Source: Cryptomeria japonica (lineage: Eukaryota; Streptophyta; Pinopsida; Cupressales; Cupressaceae). From it: a stretch of DNA of 64,000 bases. The notes under the pieces are model-generated. The model was not told where the DNA came from. It did no database searches and worked only from the letters and a program-made list of their open reading frames with translations. Shown piece by piece: positions 21,252-33,248 of this stretch. Location: contig NC_081408.1 in the NCBI RefSeq assembly GCF_030272615.1, positions 308,898,450 to 308,962,449 of the forward strand, written 5' to 3'. Position 1 is the stretch's first letter. The number at the start of each line of letters is the position of its first letter. A program made the position numbers and the translations under genes.

Positions 21252-21741
21252 AGGAGGAAAATTTGAATTTGAAATTTAAAATTGTGATTAAACAATGCAA
21301 AATTTTGTAAATGTGATTGATTAACCAGTTAATTGATCAATGTAACTTGTGAATCTAAAAGATAAATACCTCTAAATCATAACATGGCATATCATAAAGA
21401 TCAGATTTGAAAATAAACTTGAAAAATTATGCAACCCACAAGTGAATTTTAAAATTATAAATTAGCATTTGTGTGAATTCAACCACTAAATTTATGTAAT
21501 TCAATTGAAAATTAGATATATGAGTAAATAATCAGATCTAAAATAATTAATCCAAATTGGACAACCCTCAAGTTCAATTTTAGGATTAAAAATTAGGGTT
21601 TTTGTGAATTTAACCTCTAAATTTAGGTAATTCAATTGAAAATTAAACTTGAAAATGTAAATTCAATTTGTAAATGCATAAACAATTAGATCTAAGAACA
21701 CAAATAAAAATTTAAAGTGTAAGATGTCGGGATCAACAAAA
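21252..21741 (-). other. element C leader
   Basis: This AT-rich non-coding stretch lies between the LTR of C and gag. Immediately after the LTR the minus strand reads TTTTGTTGATCCCGACATC, collinear with TTTTGGTGAACCTGACATG after the B LTR, so the two elements probably share a primer type. No ORF is supported. Confidence 0.7.
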
Positions 21742-22816
21742 TGTAATGTGGTGAAAATTAGGGTTTCCACTACTAGGTGTAGTAAAACCACTAATTTTGC
21801 TTAGGGACCAACTACATTAGGGAGAGGTAGAATTTCATAGATCTAGTATTGATAGATCTAGATTATGATAAGATTCCAGGGGTTTTAGGTGTGCCTCTAC
21901 TTTCCCTTTAACTTGAATTAATTTTATTAATAATGTTAAAATTAGGGTAACTATGTGTAAATTGAAGCAATTATGCATGAATAGTGAGCTACAATCATCA
22001 AACGGAGCCACAAACCTAGATCTAAGCAATATGTGAGTGTTTAGATTTGTTCTCAGAAGGTCGACCTGAATTATTGGGACCAAAATCCTCGTCACTCTGG
22101 TCCTTCAAACTTTTCACTTTCCAAAGGGGAACCTGTTTGTCTCTATGAATAATGTTGATCCTGAAAATTACATCTTTATACCTATTCCTGCACACAATAT
22201 AAATGAGAAAATGGTTGGGAATAGGGGTTGGCCTTAGATTAAACACCGATTTTGGAATCAATCATGAAATACAATTGAAATGTAAATGAACTATTGTAAT
22301 GGAAATGATTTCCTTTTGAGGGAAATTATGAAGAATGATTGAAATATTAGTGATATACCTTTTTATGAAGTTTTGTTTATCTTCACAAGGAATTAGGGTT
22401 TCACGTAGTTTTCATAAAACATAGAACATGGATGTCATTTCCAACCCTTGAATCTTGACTTTACTTCTACTCTAATTCTTGAAAGAAGACTGATTGCTTG
22501 CTCAATTTAATTTGAATTATGAAAGCTCGATTGATTGATTGATCAAATGTTGGATAGGATTGAATGTATATCAAAATGAGAGGGGTAGCCCTCCTTTTAT
22601 ACATTCTTGGTCGATTTTTTTTTTAATTTTCTGACATTAGCCAACATGGGATCTAGGTTCCCATCCATTTCAAGTTACCATTATGAGGTCCCAAATGGGT
22701 CATAATTGGGAGGACCGGGGTGTGGGTTCTTTGGTCCTAGCCAATTAGGGACTAGGGATTTTAGGGGAGAAAGAGAAGGTAATGAAAACATTGAGTTTGG
22801 TGCATGCACTAATACA
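21742..22816 (-). repeat. element C 5' LTR
   Basis: On the minus strand it ends CACCACATTACA at 21742. Its start is placed provisionally at 22816 (TGTATTAGTGCATG). It is related in its 3' half to the LTR of B, to the solo LTR at 19445-20600 and to the one ending at 62971. It holds a 27-nt GGACC/GGTCC hairpin module at 22077-22103. The matching 3' LTR was not found and would be left of the window or lost. Confidence 0.65.
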
Positions 22817-23755
22817 TTTGGAGTGGTTTTCCAATGAGAATTTTTTATGATCTATGGGATTTATTTTTCTTTTTTGGATTGATATGTTTTTTTTTCAAAA
22901 ATTGCTCCGTGTTCGTCAAAATTTTGATGTGGTAAAATTTCACGTTGAAATTTGGACTAAAAACCGACGAACATTTTCGACCGACTATGGGATTTCTTTT
23001 GGTAGTCTCATCGGCCATCGAGATAGCTTAAAATGTGTTCAGGCGATGGGCATGATTTCCTTGATGTCTTTTCCCTTGGCGTAGCTCCCCCCGATACGTT
23101 ATGTCTCCTCAGCAAAAGCTTTGACCCTATATAGTCTTAACCTTTGCGGATGTTTTTTACTTTTGCCAATGTCCATTGGGAAAAGTCTTACCGATAGCAT
23201 CATCAGCTATCGACAATACAAAATTTCTCCATTTCCACTAGTGTGCATTATGCCGATGGACTTCATCGGTGTATTATATCCCAATCACATGCTTTTAGTT
23301 GCGTTACCATCAGGTTGACTTTTGCTGATAGTGCAGATTTTGTATTTCATGTCAGAATTCCAATGAACATGTGGTATTTAAAAAAAAAAGTAATTATGCA
23401 CCATCATTATACGTGGGCTCAGGGTGTGAAAATTGGGAGGAAGCAGGAACAATTGTTGCATATAGATGTTATGAAGAATTCACTCGTGGCAACGGAAAGC
23501 AACCTTTTCTTGCTCACAATCCACTCTTTCTCTTTCTCATGAGTCCCTATTGAGAATCGAATGTGGAACCTCTTCATTGCAAATTCTCCACACATGGGAA
23601 GCAAACCATTGGAGCTGGAAACCCTAAACCCTAGGGAATTCACTCTACTTTTACTCACCAAATTCAAATTGAAGAAATTGCAGCAGTAGACGGCGGTGTC
23701 ATTGACACAACGACCATCACCATTATTGTTACTACCTCTTACCTCCTGTGCTTCA
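22817..23755. other. unassigned sequence
   Basis: No gene or known repeat is supported. Between 23000 and 23290 there are several small inverted motifs (ATCGGCCATCGAG, CCGATGGACTTCATCGG, CGATAGCATCATCAGCTATCG) that could be the subterminal part of a DNA transposon, but no termini were found. Confidence 0.4.
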
Positions 23756-23761
23756 TATTGT

Positions 23762-24402
23762 GTACTGTATAAGAGGTTGGTCCTTTCGTTCTTGTCATCA
23801 AGATTTTTTTGCAAGTTCCTTTTCTTTCCTTGCATTCTCTTGTTCACTTTGTTTAATGGTATCAGCTTTGGCAAAATATGGATACTCAACCTCCTTAACC
23901 TCTCCATTTTGCGACTGCCAGTTATAAAGACAAGTCGCTGGACATACTGACCGCCCTAGTTATGATTCACTATCTTTCTGTCATCAAAATCTTTAGGTCT
24001 TGATTCAGTTATAATTTGATCTTGTGTAATGAGAATCCCAAACAAAAGTCCATAATTTAATAGGTTGCTCCTCCCCTTGGCTATTTCTGAGGTTAAGCCT
24101 CCCCAGGCCACATACCCCTAAAACGTCCACAAAATAGGATTAAATGCATCAATAATGAGTAAAAATTAAAATTAGGGAAATTATTAGGGCACAATTGCTC
24201 TAGATAGATTCTCGGTAGCAACTGTACAAGAGGTTGGTCCTTTCATTCTTGTCATCAAGATTTTTTTTGCAAGTTCCTTTGCTTTCCTTGCATTCTCTTG
24301 TTCACTTTGTTTAATGGTATCCGCTTTGGCAAAATATGGATCCTCAACCTCCTTAACCTCTCAATTATGCAGCTGGTAGTTATAAAGACAAGTCGCTTCA
24401 TA
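23762..24402 (-). pseudogene. two copies of a short unassigned coding fragment next to SPT6 remnants
   Basis: A block of about 180 bp occurs twice in the same orientation, at 23762-23940 and 24221-24402. Read on the minus strand both copies can encode an EVEDPYFAKAD-like peptide followed by a Glu/Lys/Ala-rich segment (QENARKAKELAKK in the right copy). The right copy is fused directly to the SPT6-like fragment. I cannot assign this peptide to a protein. The spacer 23941-24220 is not repeated. Confidence 0.45.
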
Positions 24403-24596
24403 CCTTCTAGAGGGGTGAACAATTCTTTGTGAATATAAACCCTTCCAACCCTCAAAATAGCCCTTTGTATGGAAGCAACTTTTCTAGGTCCAATGCCAAC
24501 TACAAATTGTAGAGGAGAAAACATCCATTCATGTGATGTTGCTAGGTTTATGTCAACACCAACTTGGTTGGTTACTATAACCATTACTTGTTTGAC
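24393..24596 (-). pseudogene. SPT6-like fragment a (helix-hairpin-helix region)
   Basis: The minus strand encodes VTNQVGVDINLATSHEW, MFSPLQFVVGIGPRKVASIQ and then RAILRVGRVYIHKELF. I recognise this as the core of plant SPT6, the histone chaperone and transcription elongation factor (TNQVGLDIN...LQF..GLGPRKAASLQ). It corresponds to the tex/SPT6 helix-hairpin-helix region. Only about 70 residues are present, and the following sequence departs from SPT6. A 63-bp piece (24421-24483) is repeated at 24597-24659. It is a gene fragment, not an active gene; capture by a transposon or a duplicated pseudogene are both possible. Confidence 0.8.
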
Positions 24597-24659
24597 AATT
24601 CTCTGTGATTGTAAACCCTTCCAGCCCTCAAAATAGCCCTTTGTATGGAAGCAACTTTT
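24597..24659 (-). repeat. 63-bp duplication of part of SPT6-like fragment a
   Basis: This is nearly identical to 24421-24483 (about five mismatches) and encodes the same VASIQRAILR-type peptide. It is fused directly to the first copy of the 347-bp tandem duplication. Confidence 0.85.
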
Positions 24660-25348
24660 ATATGATTATTTAGGACTCTATGGACAGTTGCTTGTACATT
24701 TTTCCCACTGAAAGGGTCTCTTCATTTTCTCCAGTTAGCAGATAAAATTCCTCATCCCAAGATGGCTCTTTATATCATAGTAGCAAAAATCATTTGGGGA
24801 AAAAATCGGCAAACCAAAAGTATAAGATTTTTTGAAAAAATCAGAAAAAAATCAGATTTAAAAAAACATAACAAATTGTAGAAAAAGAGACAAAAACTAT
24901 ATTTTTTAAAAAATTAAGGGCATTTCCATAGTATAGAGATATAAAGAGAAACTAAAATAGAGTTTAACCCATGAATTGTAGGAAATTAATGTTTTTTGCA
25001 GCTTTTATATGATTATTTAGGACTCTATGGGCAGTTGCTTGTACAATTTTCCCCACTGAAAGGGTCTCTTCATTTTCTCCAGTTAGCAAATAAAATTCCT
25101 CATTCTAGGATGGCTCTTTATATCATAATAGCAAAAATTATTTGGGGCAAAAATCGGCAAACCAAAAGTATAAGATTTTTTGAAAAAATTGGGAAAAAAT
25201 CAGAAAAAATCATATTTAAAAAAAGCATAACAAATTGTAGAAAAGGAGAAAAACTATTTTAAAAAAAAACTTAAGGGCATTTCCATAGCATAGAGATATA
25301 AAGAGAAACTAAAATAGAGTTTAACCCATGAATTGTAGAAAATTAATT
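24655..25348 (-). repeat. 347-bp tandem duplication containing SPT6 S1-region fragment c
   Basis: Two head-to-tail copies have a period of 347 bp and match at most positions. Each carries, on the minus strand, EPSWDEEFYLLTGENEETLS-like sequence (24676-24768 and 25024-25116) followed after a frameshift by VQATV. This resembles the SPT6 segment leading into the S1 domain (DEEFY..TGE.EETL..G..VQ.TV). The second copy has a TAG where the first has Trp. The remaining part of each unit is AT-rich and non-coding, perhaps intron. Confidence 0.8.
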
Positions 25349-25370
25349 TTTGTTGTTTATATTCATATTG

Positions 25371-25600
25371 CCGATTCAATTTTTATTTCAGCAAGAGTTT
25401 CCTGCTTTTTATTGGATGTCCGTTGTTCCACACTTCTATCATATTCATCAATATCAAGGGCCTTTAACACATGGGGATATTATTTGACATGTTCAACTGC
25501 CATTTCTTGTGTTTCCTCATCCATATCATCTATATCTTGTCCTGCATCTTCACAGTATACATCCTCAACCATTTTCTTGGTTAGTTCATATGACACAAGG
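25371..25600 (-). pseudogene. SPT6-like fragment b (linker after the HhH region)
   Basis: The minus strand encodes SYELTKKMVEDVYCEDAG, DIDDMDEETQEMAVEHVK, a stop, then YPHVLKALDIDEY and KKQETLAEIKIE. This matches the plant SPT6 segment that normally follows the helix-hairpin-helix region and precedes the S1 domain. In this locus it lies upstream of fragments c and a, so the order on the minus strand is b, c, c, a', a rather than a, b, c. The single TAA shows it is not functional. Confidence 0.8.
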
Positions 25601-28094
25601 TGAAATGAGTCCTAATGGATATTGGTTCTATCATGCAAAATCATTTTGAGTTGGAGGCTTGAAATATAAATAATTTATCTCATTTTATTTGTTAGTTGTG
25701 ATTTTTTTATGGGTTAATAAAAAACTAGGTATTGTATAGAACTTTAAAAGAAAGTAGAATCTGATCAAACACTATATTTCATTTGATGTTATCAAGAATT
25801 TTGACTAGTTTTCTTCATAATGTGTATCTTGTATAGTTTATCTTAATATTGTCTTTCTTGTATCCTGTAGCAAATTTGGAAGAATTATTGTAACTTTCAT
25901 TTGCACTGTTGGATCTTTCTATAAATTGGAGGATAAGTTTGTAACAATGATATCAAGAGATTGATCGGAGCAATTGGCTTCATTACAAGGTAAGGGCAGC
26001 CTTTGTAATGTTTGTCTTCCTCAAAGTATGGTTGGTGTCTATTAAGTTGTTGTCTTGTAAGGGTGTTTTGAAGATTGAGAAGAGACTTTTGATGGGTATT
26101 AATCCCATTGTTGTCAAATATGCCTGATTGGAATTGAAGGTTTCCAAGGTTTATGTGCATTAGAGGGCAAATGATTCCTGAGATTGTCACTTTAATTAAA
26201 TAATTGCTGAAAACTTTGAATTACTTGCTTGTAAATGAATGCTTTAAATAAAAGGTTACTTTATTATAAGTATGATTTCTTGATTGAGATTACTCTGAAA
26301 ACACCTGATTAAGTTATCTTCAAACAATAGTAGAACAATAATACTTAATTATTCATTGCCACTGATTACCAATAACAAAGGGGTGGTAGTTAAAACAGAG
26401 TCAAAATACCCTTGAGGGGAGACATGACCCCACATAAGCCACGTCTCTCCCAATAGACATAGCCTTTTCCCCAGTATAAATCATGGGGTCTGCAAGGAGG
26501 AAAGGCATGAAGGATTTTAAGAAAGAATATCGCAGGTGAAAGATCACGCACAGAGTGATATCTTGTTTGAACTTCTAGGTATGCACACTAAAAACTATTC
26601 ATTGCTGACTGTAAGTTAAGAAGAAAGATAATATTGTAATCATTATTTAATATTATTCAAGATATGAACAATTTAATATGTATATATATATATATATAGA
26701 AAAAATAATTGTATGACTATGTACACGAGAATAAATCAGTAATCCATTATGAAGAGTATAAGTAAGTAGTATTAACAAGATTTACAGTGATACAAATCCA
26801 TCAAATATAAATAAATAAATGCATGACTACCAGTTAATCTAATACGAAAATTAATCAATAATATAATTCAAAGATTCATAAATAAATATATAACAAGATG
26901 AATAAACAATCGATAATTCATGTGACACAAACATAATGCCTTTAAGTTGTCTTAAACCATAATCAACTCTGTATTTTATATTCCCCAAGGGAGATGGGTG
27001 TTGCTAGGGAAGGGAAGAGTAAAACCTTCCAATAGAAAGCCCCAAGGGTGGAAGACTCCTCCTAAAATCTAGGCTACATGCCCCAAGGGTGAATGGACTG
27101 ATCCTGGTAATTTGGGCTACATTAAAGAGATGGTGTCAAGTGCCCTAGGCAGCCAAGCCCTCTTTTGGGAAAAGGATCGGATTGGTTTAAGTTTAGGCCT
27201 AGTTTTAAGAAGTTATGTTACAGGGAATTAGTTAGTTATACTTAATCAATAATGTAAGGCAGTAACATAGATGTTACTTTTGATAATTGACAGTGTATGA
27301 CTAGGGGACATTACATGTTCTGAAAACAAGATCATCATGTCAAAGGCATCTATATCAGTTGTAATCAAAATATAATATGCAGTTAGTATTATTGAATTTA
27401 ACTTTACTCTGAAAGACCAATAAGACAATTTGAAGCTTGCCAACCAATCCTTCAAACTGATATTCAAACTAAAAAATTAATCTCAATCACAATAACATAA
27501 GATAGCACATTGAAGCAATCTAATTGAATAGATTTATCACCAGGAACTAATCAATCAATTGAAAAAGTAGATACCATCAAAGATGAAGAACACTTGATCT
27601 TTATATTGAAAATAGATAATAAAACCAGTTGATTTCAATAAATATTATCATCCGCCAACTTGATATTGTCTTTCTTAAAAAAAAAACTGCATAAGTACCA
27701 CATCAAAGATTATCTTGATAGAGTAAAAAATATAGATGAGGATTCAGTTCCATAATGAAAGGGCATACCCTTTCATTTGGAATTAAAATTAACTAAGACT
27801 AACTAACTAAAAACTAACATTTCCTTGAGACCTTTTTAAAAATCAAGTCTGATCTCCCAGCATCTTGCCACATTTTTGAATGTGCTCCAGGTATTTTGCC
27901 GACTTGTATATATCTGCATCATGAATTATATCCTTGATGATGATCTCCACTGTGACAAAATTTTGCATATGTTCTATAGTATCTTTTAATTCAATTCCAT
28001 CAGTCTGGGCAATATCAAGGACGACATTGAGAAGACTCTGGCATTATGAGATCCATTTATCCTTATCTTTAATCTCACCTTTCTGATCAACCAA
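25601..28094. other. unassigned sequence with a (TA)n microsatellite
   Basis: No gene is supported. A (TA)n run lies at about 26678-26698. A GTATAAATCATGGGG string near 26475 resembles a plant TATA box, but no gene follows. On the minus strand at 27819 a TGTTAGTTTTTAGTTAG start preceded by purine-rich sequence could be the 3' LTR of the degenerate frame at 28095-30236; I could not find its end or a partner. Confidence 0.4.
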
Positions 28095-30236
28095 TTATGG
28101 GAAACCATGTTGAGTTATGTGCTTGCACTCATCATACTCAATATGTAACTGTTCATCAAATTTATTGTGTCTTGCCAACAACTTCTTTATCTTTTCAATC
28201 TCCTCAGTTTCTGCTTTGGCTATTGTTCTATCATGCAATCTTGTCCCCAATCTGTTTTGAATCTTGTTGTGTGAGACTGCATTATCCATGTTCTTTTGAA
28301 AAACCATCCATATTTCTTCCAAAAAGCCTTGCAAAGTCTCAAATCTTTTGGTTAACAATACAAAGGTAGTATCTGTCCTCACACTTTGCATCTATTTAAG
28401 CATCTTCTTGTTTTCTTGTTGTAATTCCTCACACTTTCTTTTCCATAGTGAGTTATCGAGAGAAAGAACCATTAGCATTGGTTGCCCACTTCTTTTCAAC
28501 ATTTCTTCATACAATCATTTATATTGGTTTCTTTCTCTTACTGTCCTGGCCATTTGTGCCTTGTTAAACTTTGAGATATCTACTCCAATATCTGCAGAAA
28601 TGATGGGATCAATCTCCCCAACTTTAAGCTTCATCGTATGGCCAAAGTCCTTATCAACATCAATAATATTAGGTCTTTTATTAGCAGGATATAAAGCCCA
28701 TAACAAAAAGGCTTCCTCATCTTGATCGAACCTTGACCCAATGAACACATTATTTACACCTTGTATATCTAATTTAAACTCCTTATTCTTTAACTATAAT
28801 AAACTATCAAAAATAAATGAAGCACTACGATCCCATCCAAGAAATAAGATCACTCCATCCCCTGTAAGTAGTTGTTTCCCCTTTTGAGGAGTCACTGTGG
28901 CCAATTTAGCATCTTTTTATTCTTTTAACTTCCTCAACAGTTCAACTTCATTTTCTAGTGCAATGTTGGGAATAGAATCCCTCAACTTCTTTCCTTTGAA
29001 ATTGTACAAAAATGATTTAAATTATTTTGATTGTATAAAGACATCATCTACAACAAAGGAAGAATATTCCTCCAACTTGGAATCAACACGATCCTCCAAT
29101 TTTGTCACAATTTTCGCTTGCACATTGGTCTCTTCTTCCCTTTCTGGTACTTGATACCTAGAGATGGCTGTATTTTCATCTGGTCCACTTTCCGCTTCCT
29201 CCTCCCCAATTTCCATTTCCTGCAATCTTTGTCTCTTTTCTGCCAATTCTTTGTTTAGTCTATCAATTACCTCTTGGGATTTTGCATCCTCCATATTCCT
29301 AAACATATCTTCAACCTCCAGACTTGAGTGCAGATAATCACCCAAGTTTTGCTTTTTCTTGCAAGAATGAATATAACTTTCAAGATCATAATTCTTCCTA
29401 GCGTAGTACTCAAATAAGTTGTATTCTTCCATCAATTTTCTATCAATTATATCATAAGCTTTAGTAGACACTATTATAAAATCACCAAAACTTAGTGTTC
29501 CAGGCAGGAAAGCTTGTTTGCGTAGATCCACAAAATGTTTAGCATTTGACACACTTAACTGCCTTACAATCTCTAAGTAGGCTATTATGTTTGGAACTAA
29601 TTTAGGCAACATATAAGGGCTTCCCTCAAATCCATATATTCTGAAACATGTGAAATCTTTGTTTTCAAACCAATCTCCCCAATTATGGTCAACAATTCGC
29701 CTTTCATCACAATCCTTAGGCCTTAAAAATCTCTTAATTCCATCAGAGATAGATCCTTCACATGGAACCCCATATATCATGTACAGTGGTTTCACTATAA
29801 GTTCTTCAAACTTAACATAATTGAATCATATATACCGAGATTCCCCAAGAGATGTCCATTATTTCATGGGTTGTTCTTCACCTTCCCTATTTGTTGTATT
29901 CAATTTTAAATCTTTTGGCCACAAACCCTTCATATGTCCATAGAACAAAACCAAATGCATTAACAGTGAATAAAATGTGAACGTAGGGTTCCTTTTATCT
30001 TTAAGGTTTATAAAACCTTCATGTAACTTCTCTACCAGATATGCAGCATAGTCAAAAGGCCTGGGCTCATACATTTGTATGTTAGAAGCTAAAACCAATG
30101 GCTTGGTATTCGCCAAATCGGTACCTTCACTTAACCTTCCCCATGTATATCCATGGGAGAGGTCATAGATACAAATCCTGGTATGTCCATCCTTAGGAAA
30201 TCTTTGAAATTTTTCTTTCTTGAGTCTGATAACCAT
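28095..30236 (-). pseudogene. long decayed unknown frame (element E), stops but no frameshifts
   Basis: Minus-strand segments 30236-29859, 29795-29022, 28748-28515 and 28391-28095 all lie in one reading frame, separated only by stop codons, giving a former protein of at least 700 residues. The first part is MVIRLKKEKFQRFPKDGHTR with a later TFTFYSLLMHLVLFYG segment. The second starts near PLYMIYGVPCEGS and ends in a long Glu/Lys coiled-coil region. The overall plan (N-terminal folded part, charged coiled-coil tail) resembles ORF2 of element A, but I see no alignable motif and assign no function. There is no polymerase motif. Confidence 0.6.
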
Positions 30237-30239
30237 TGT

Positions 30240-30785
30240 GACCTGCGAGAAGACAGTATGGAATGCGAGTCTACGAAAAGACTCAATAAGGGCCCTTTCT
30301 ATCCCTTGATACTTCTCTAAATTTCTAATCCTCCAAATGTACCAAAGAATTTCACATGAAACAAAATTCTAGAATTTATTAGAGTCTTTTTCAAGTCCTT
30401 TAATAAAACCAGATACAACATCAAGTATGCTAATATGCCAAGGAATAATAAACCCAAACAACTTCCAAACCTCCTTAGTTACAAAGCAGTCAAAGAAAAT
30501 ATGTCTAACTATCTCTTTAACCTTGCAAATGTTACACAAATCATCATTAGAATGTTTAGATCTGATAGGTAACTTATCAAGTAGAAGCAACCATTTAAAA
30601 GCTTTCTTTTTAGGAGCAACAAGAGAGTTCCAAATATTCTTAAACAACTTGCCCCATTGAGCAGGGGATGAATTAGAATACCAAACAATATTAACATGAT
30701 TAACAATACTCTCATTATACATCAAATAATTATAAATATAAATAGATTTAACATCACATCTATTGGGTAACTGCAAGGAGACCAT
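30240..30785 (-). pseudogene. LINE ORF2 C-terminal fragment (RT zinc-binding domain)
   Basis: The minus strand reads FKNIWNSLVAPKKKAFKWLL, LLDKLPIRSK, then DDLCNICKVKEIVRHIFFDC and VTKEVWKLFG. This is the plant LINE zinc-binding domain (zf-RVT: W..L.....P.K...F.W....LP......C..C....E...H.FF.C). After a single TAG it continues EILWYIWRIRNLEKYQG, also typical of LINE C-termini. No reverse transcriptase core is present to the right. It is in the same reading frame as the element E frame that follows. Confidence 0.85.
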
Positions 30786-31142
30786 ACAATTTTAAGCATT
30801 TTCCCCCTTGATTTTTGGTAAATTTGCAGTTTATAAATGTAGACTGTGATTGCCGTGGGATGAAATTGTTTACTCATTTTGCTAGGATCCTGGGTTCTAA
30901 TTATTTTTTCATTTTTTCCAATATCATGGCATTTACCTCAGGAGAACTTGAATCAAATAAATTGGGAAGGTGAAAAGGCCCTTTATTCAAATTGAAAATT
31001 TAGTTAGAAATTACATACTAGATATAAAAGAAACACCACACGACAAGGACATAATGCAAGTGATTTACCTTTTGGAAAACTGAAATAGGAAAAAACTCTA
31101 ATAAATAATCTATCTATTGGAAATATGGATGAATTAATTATG
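30786..31142. other. unassigned sequence between LINE fragment and LTR
   Basis: An AT-rich stretch of 357 bp with no supported gene, repeat or terminus. Confidence 0.5.
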
Positions 31143-32393
31143 TGTTGCATTGATGTTTTGTCATTGATGTCAACACTAGTTGTTATGGTTGGTTACCGAC
31201 AGACAGGTTTTGGTTATCGGTAGAAGATCTAGTGTTACTAACAGAAGGGACTATCTGTTGGACACTTCCGACATGTTTGGATCAATGGAGTATATTTGGT
31301 TTTATGTGTTACATGCTTCTAGAGCATGTTTGGATCAATGGAGTATTGACTTGCTAATAGGATGCTATCATACACTCTTGTAAACCCTTACCGGAATGGG
31401 TTTAAGGTTTAATCGGCAGAGCTTTCACTGATAAATCTTGACAAAATGCATAAGTGGTGTTGGTGCGGCTTCTAGATGGAATTTAGGATGCAGAAGTTCA
31501 TCCTTGATCATGTCTCAATTGATTGAAGACATTTCTTTTGTGTGGTAGACCCAGAATAGTTCTGGTGCCTATCTAAGTTATGGACTGGTATCATGTTAAT
31601 GTGTTCTCTACATGTTACCAGGATGATTTATGAATTGGTTATTGTTGTTTTGGTCTTAAGTTGACATGGCATATCATTGTAATATGGATGTATGTAATGA
31701 TATTATTGTAATATCTTTAGGTGGCCGACCTAATTGGTTTAGGCCTTAGAGTTTGTATAAATTAATGTAAGATCTCATTGTAGATCATGGAAGGGTATGG
31801 TATGGCAATAAAATAGGTATCTTGGTCATGGAATACAATATCATATGCGAAGGAGATTTGGTCAATCATAGGTGATCGAGTTAGGTTTAAGGAAGAGGTC
31901 AAAGGCCTCTGGTATTGAGCTTAACCGGGACTGTAATCAGGCATGGTAGATGCTATCTTTGGCAGTTCATTATTTTAGATTGTTTTCCAATTATCTTGAA
32001 GTGTTTATAAGCTCTCTATAGTTAGTAAGACTCTTTTGTAATGAGCAGTACACTCTAGGCAATGTGCCTTCCTGCATGTGCAGGACCCTTATTGTATCAC
32101 ATACTTTCTACAGAAGTATCTTCTAACTATGGGTATGCTTCCCACCATGGTTTTTCCCTTTCCGAGTTTTCCATGTACAAATCATGGTGTTATATGGCAT
32201 GGTTGAATTTTTTTAATTCTCTATTTCATTCTTAAGTTCTATTGCTTACCGGTATTTGTTTCTGCTATTCCAGTATTCAATGTTTCTATGCTCAGGTTAA
32301 AGGTTATTAAGTGGTTTGATTGATATAATTTGTTAACAACTGATTCACACCCCCCCCCCTCTCCCTCTCAGTTGTTCACCGGTTATCCTAACA
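31143..32393 (+). mobile_element. solo LTR, same superfamily as element A LTRs
   Basis: It starts TGTTGCATTGATG and ends GGTTATCCTAACA. It is collinear with the solo LTR at 2295-3150 and shares with the element A LTRs the start region (TTTTGTCATTGATG), the TTCCTGCATGTGCAGG block (about 32069-32084) and the GATTCAC-C-rich block near the 3' end, here with a run of ten C. TATAAATTA lies near 31758. No PBS or purine tract flanks it. I could not find a clean target duplication. Confidence 0.72.
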
Positions 32394-33248
32394 CTATTAT
32401 CATCAATATACTAGTAAGATCCCCTCTAGGAAGAAACTCTAGACACCTTATAAAATTCAAACGTGTCCTCACTTCACCAAGTAATTTTGTCTTACTTGTA
32501 ACATAGTGAATTACTAAAATTATGAGTTCATTCCATTCTCAAGGATCACTATGAACACCTTAAGGAACCCTCTCACTTATGTAGAAGGTGATAATTTTAG
32601 TGATTAGAAGTAAACTAAAACTCAGAAATAAACAATACAAGCAAAAACACAAGTCAACACACGCAGATTACCTTTATTACATGAGCAAAGCTTTCAATAT
32701 AATGTTTAGATTACAAGAGAAAATATCAAATATACTTATCTGATTGGTGACTAATCACAATCACTAACTGAAGTCTAATGTGAAGCCCCGCATTCACTGC
32801 CTAATCCAACAAATGCAAATCTAACTATTGAATGAGTTGTCCTCAATGAATCTGCCTGATTCACTCAAGTTGACCGCACTCAGAATAATTCGAATGCACA
32901 GTTGATGGAGCTTATAATTGTCTCACTCCAACTGTTTACCTCCTTAAGTATTTTTTAAATGCCATGATGAGGGCATTTCTGCTGATACCATTAAACATTT
33001 GCACTCAACATCTTTTGGTGGGAAGGAGAGAAAGAGGGAGGGAGGAAGACTTGGTGGGAGAGGAAAAATAAATTATGTTGAACATCTAATGATTGAACAT
33101 CTATCTCAAAAGAATTTGTGACCACTAGCTACATTGAATACGTTCTTTATTAAGTTCAATGTTTTAAGATGAAAAAGAAGAGTTAAATGGTTTTGGTTCG
33201 ATTTGCAATTTTTCAATAGCCTGATTTTTTTGCCTGCGAAGAAAGACC
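32394..33248. other. unassigned sequence upstream of CACTA remnant
   Basis: No gene is supported. A GA-rich segment (GGAGAGAAAGAGGGAGGGAGG) lies near 33025-33045. It may include the 5' region of the CACTA element, but I see no CACTA terminus. Confidence 0.4.

Noticed and set aside
24255-25610. Active SPT6 gene
   Set aside because: Only short pieces are present, in the wrong order, with stops and duplications.
31138-32398. Target-site duplication around the solo LTR at 31143-32393
   Set aside because: The left flank TTATG and right flank CTATT do not match convincingly, and shifting the ends does not help.
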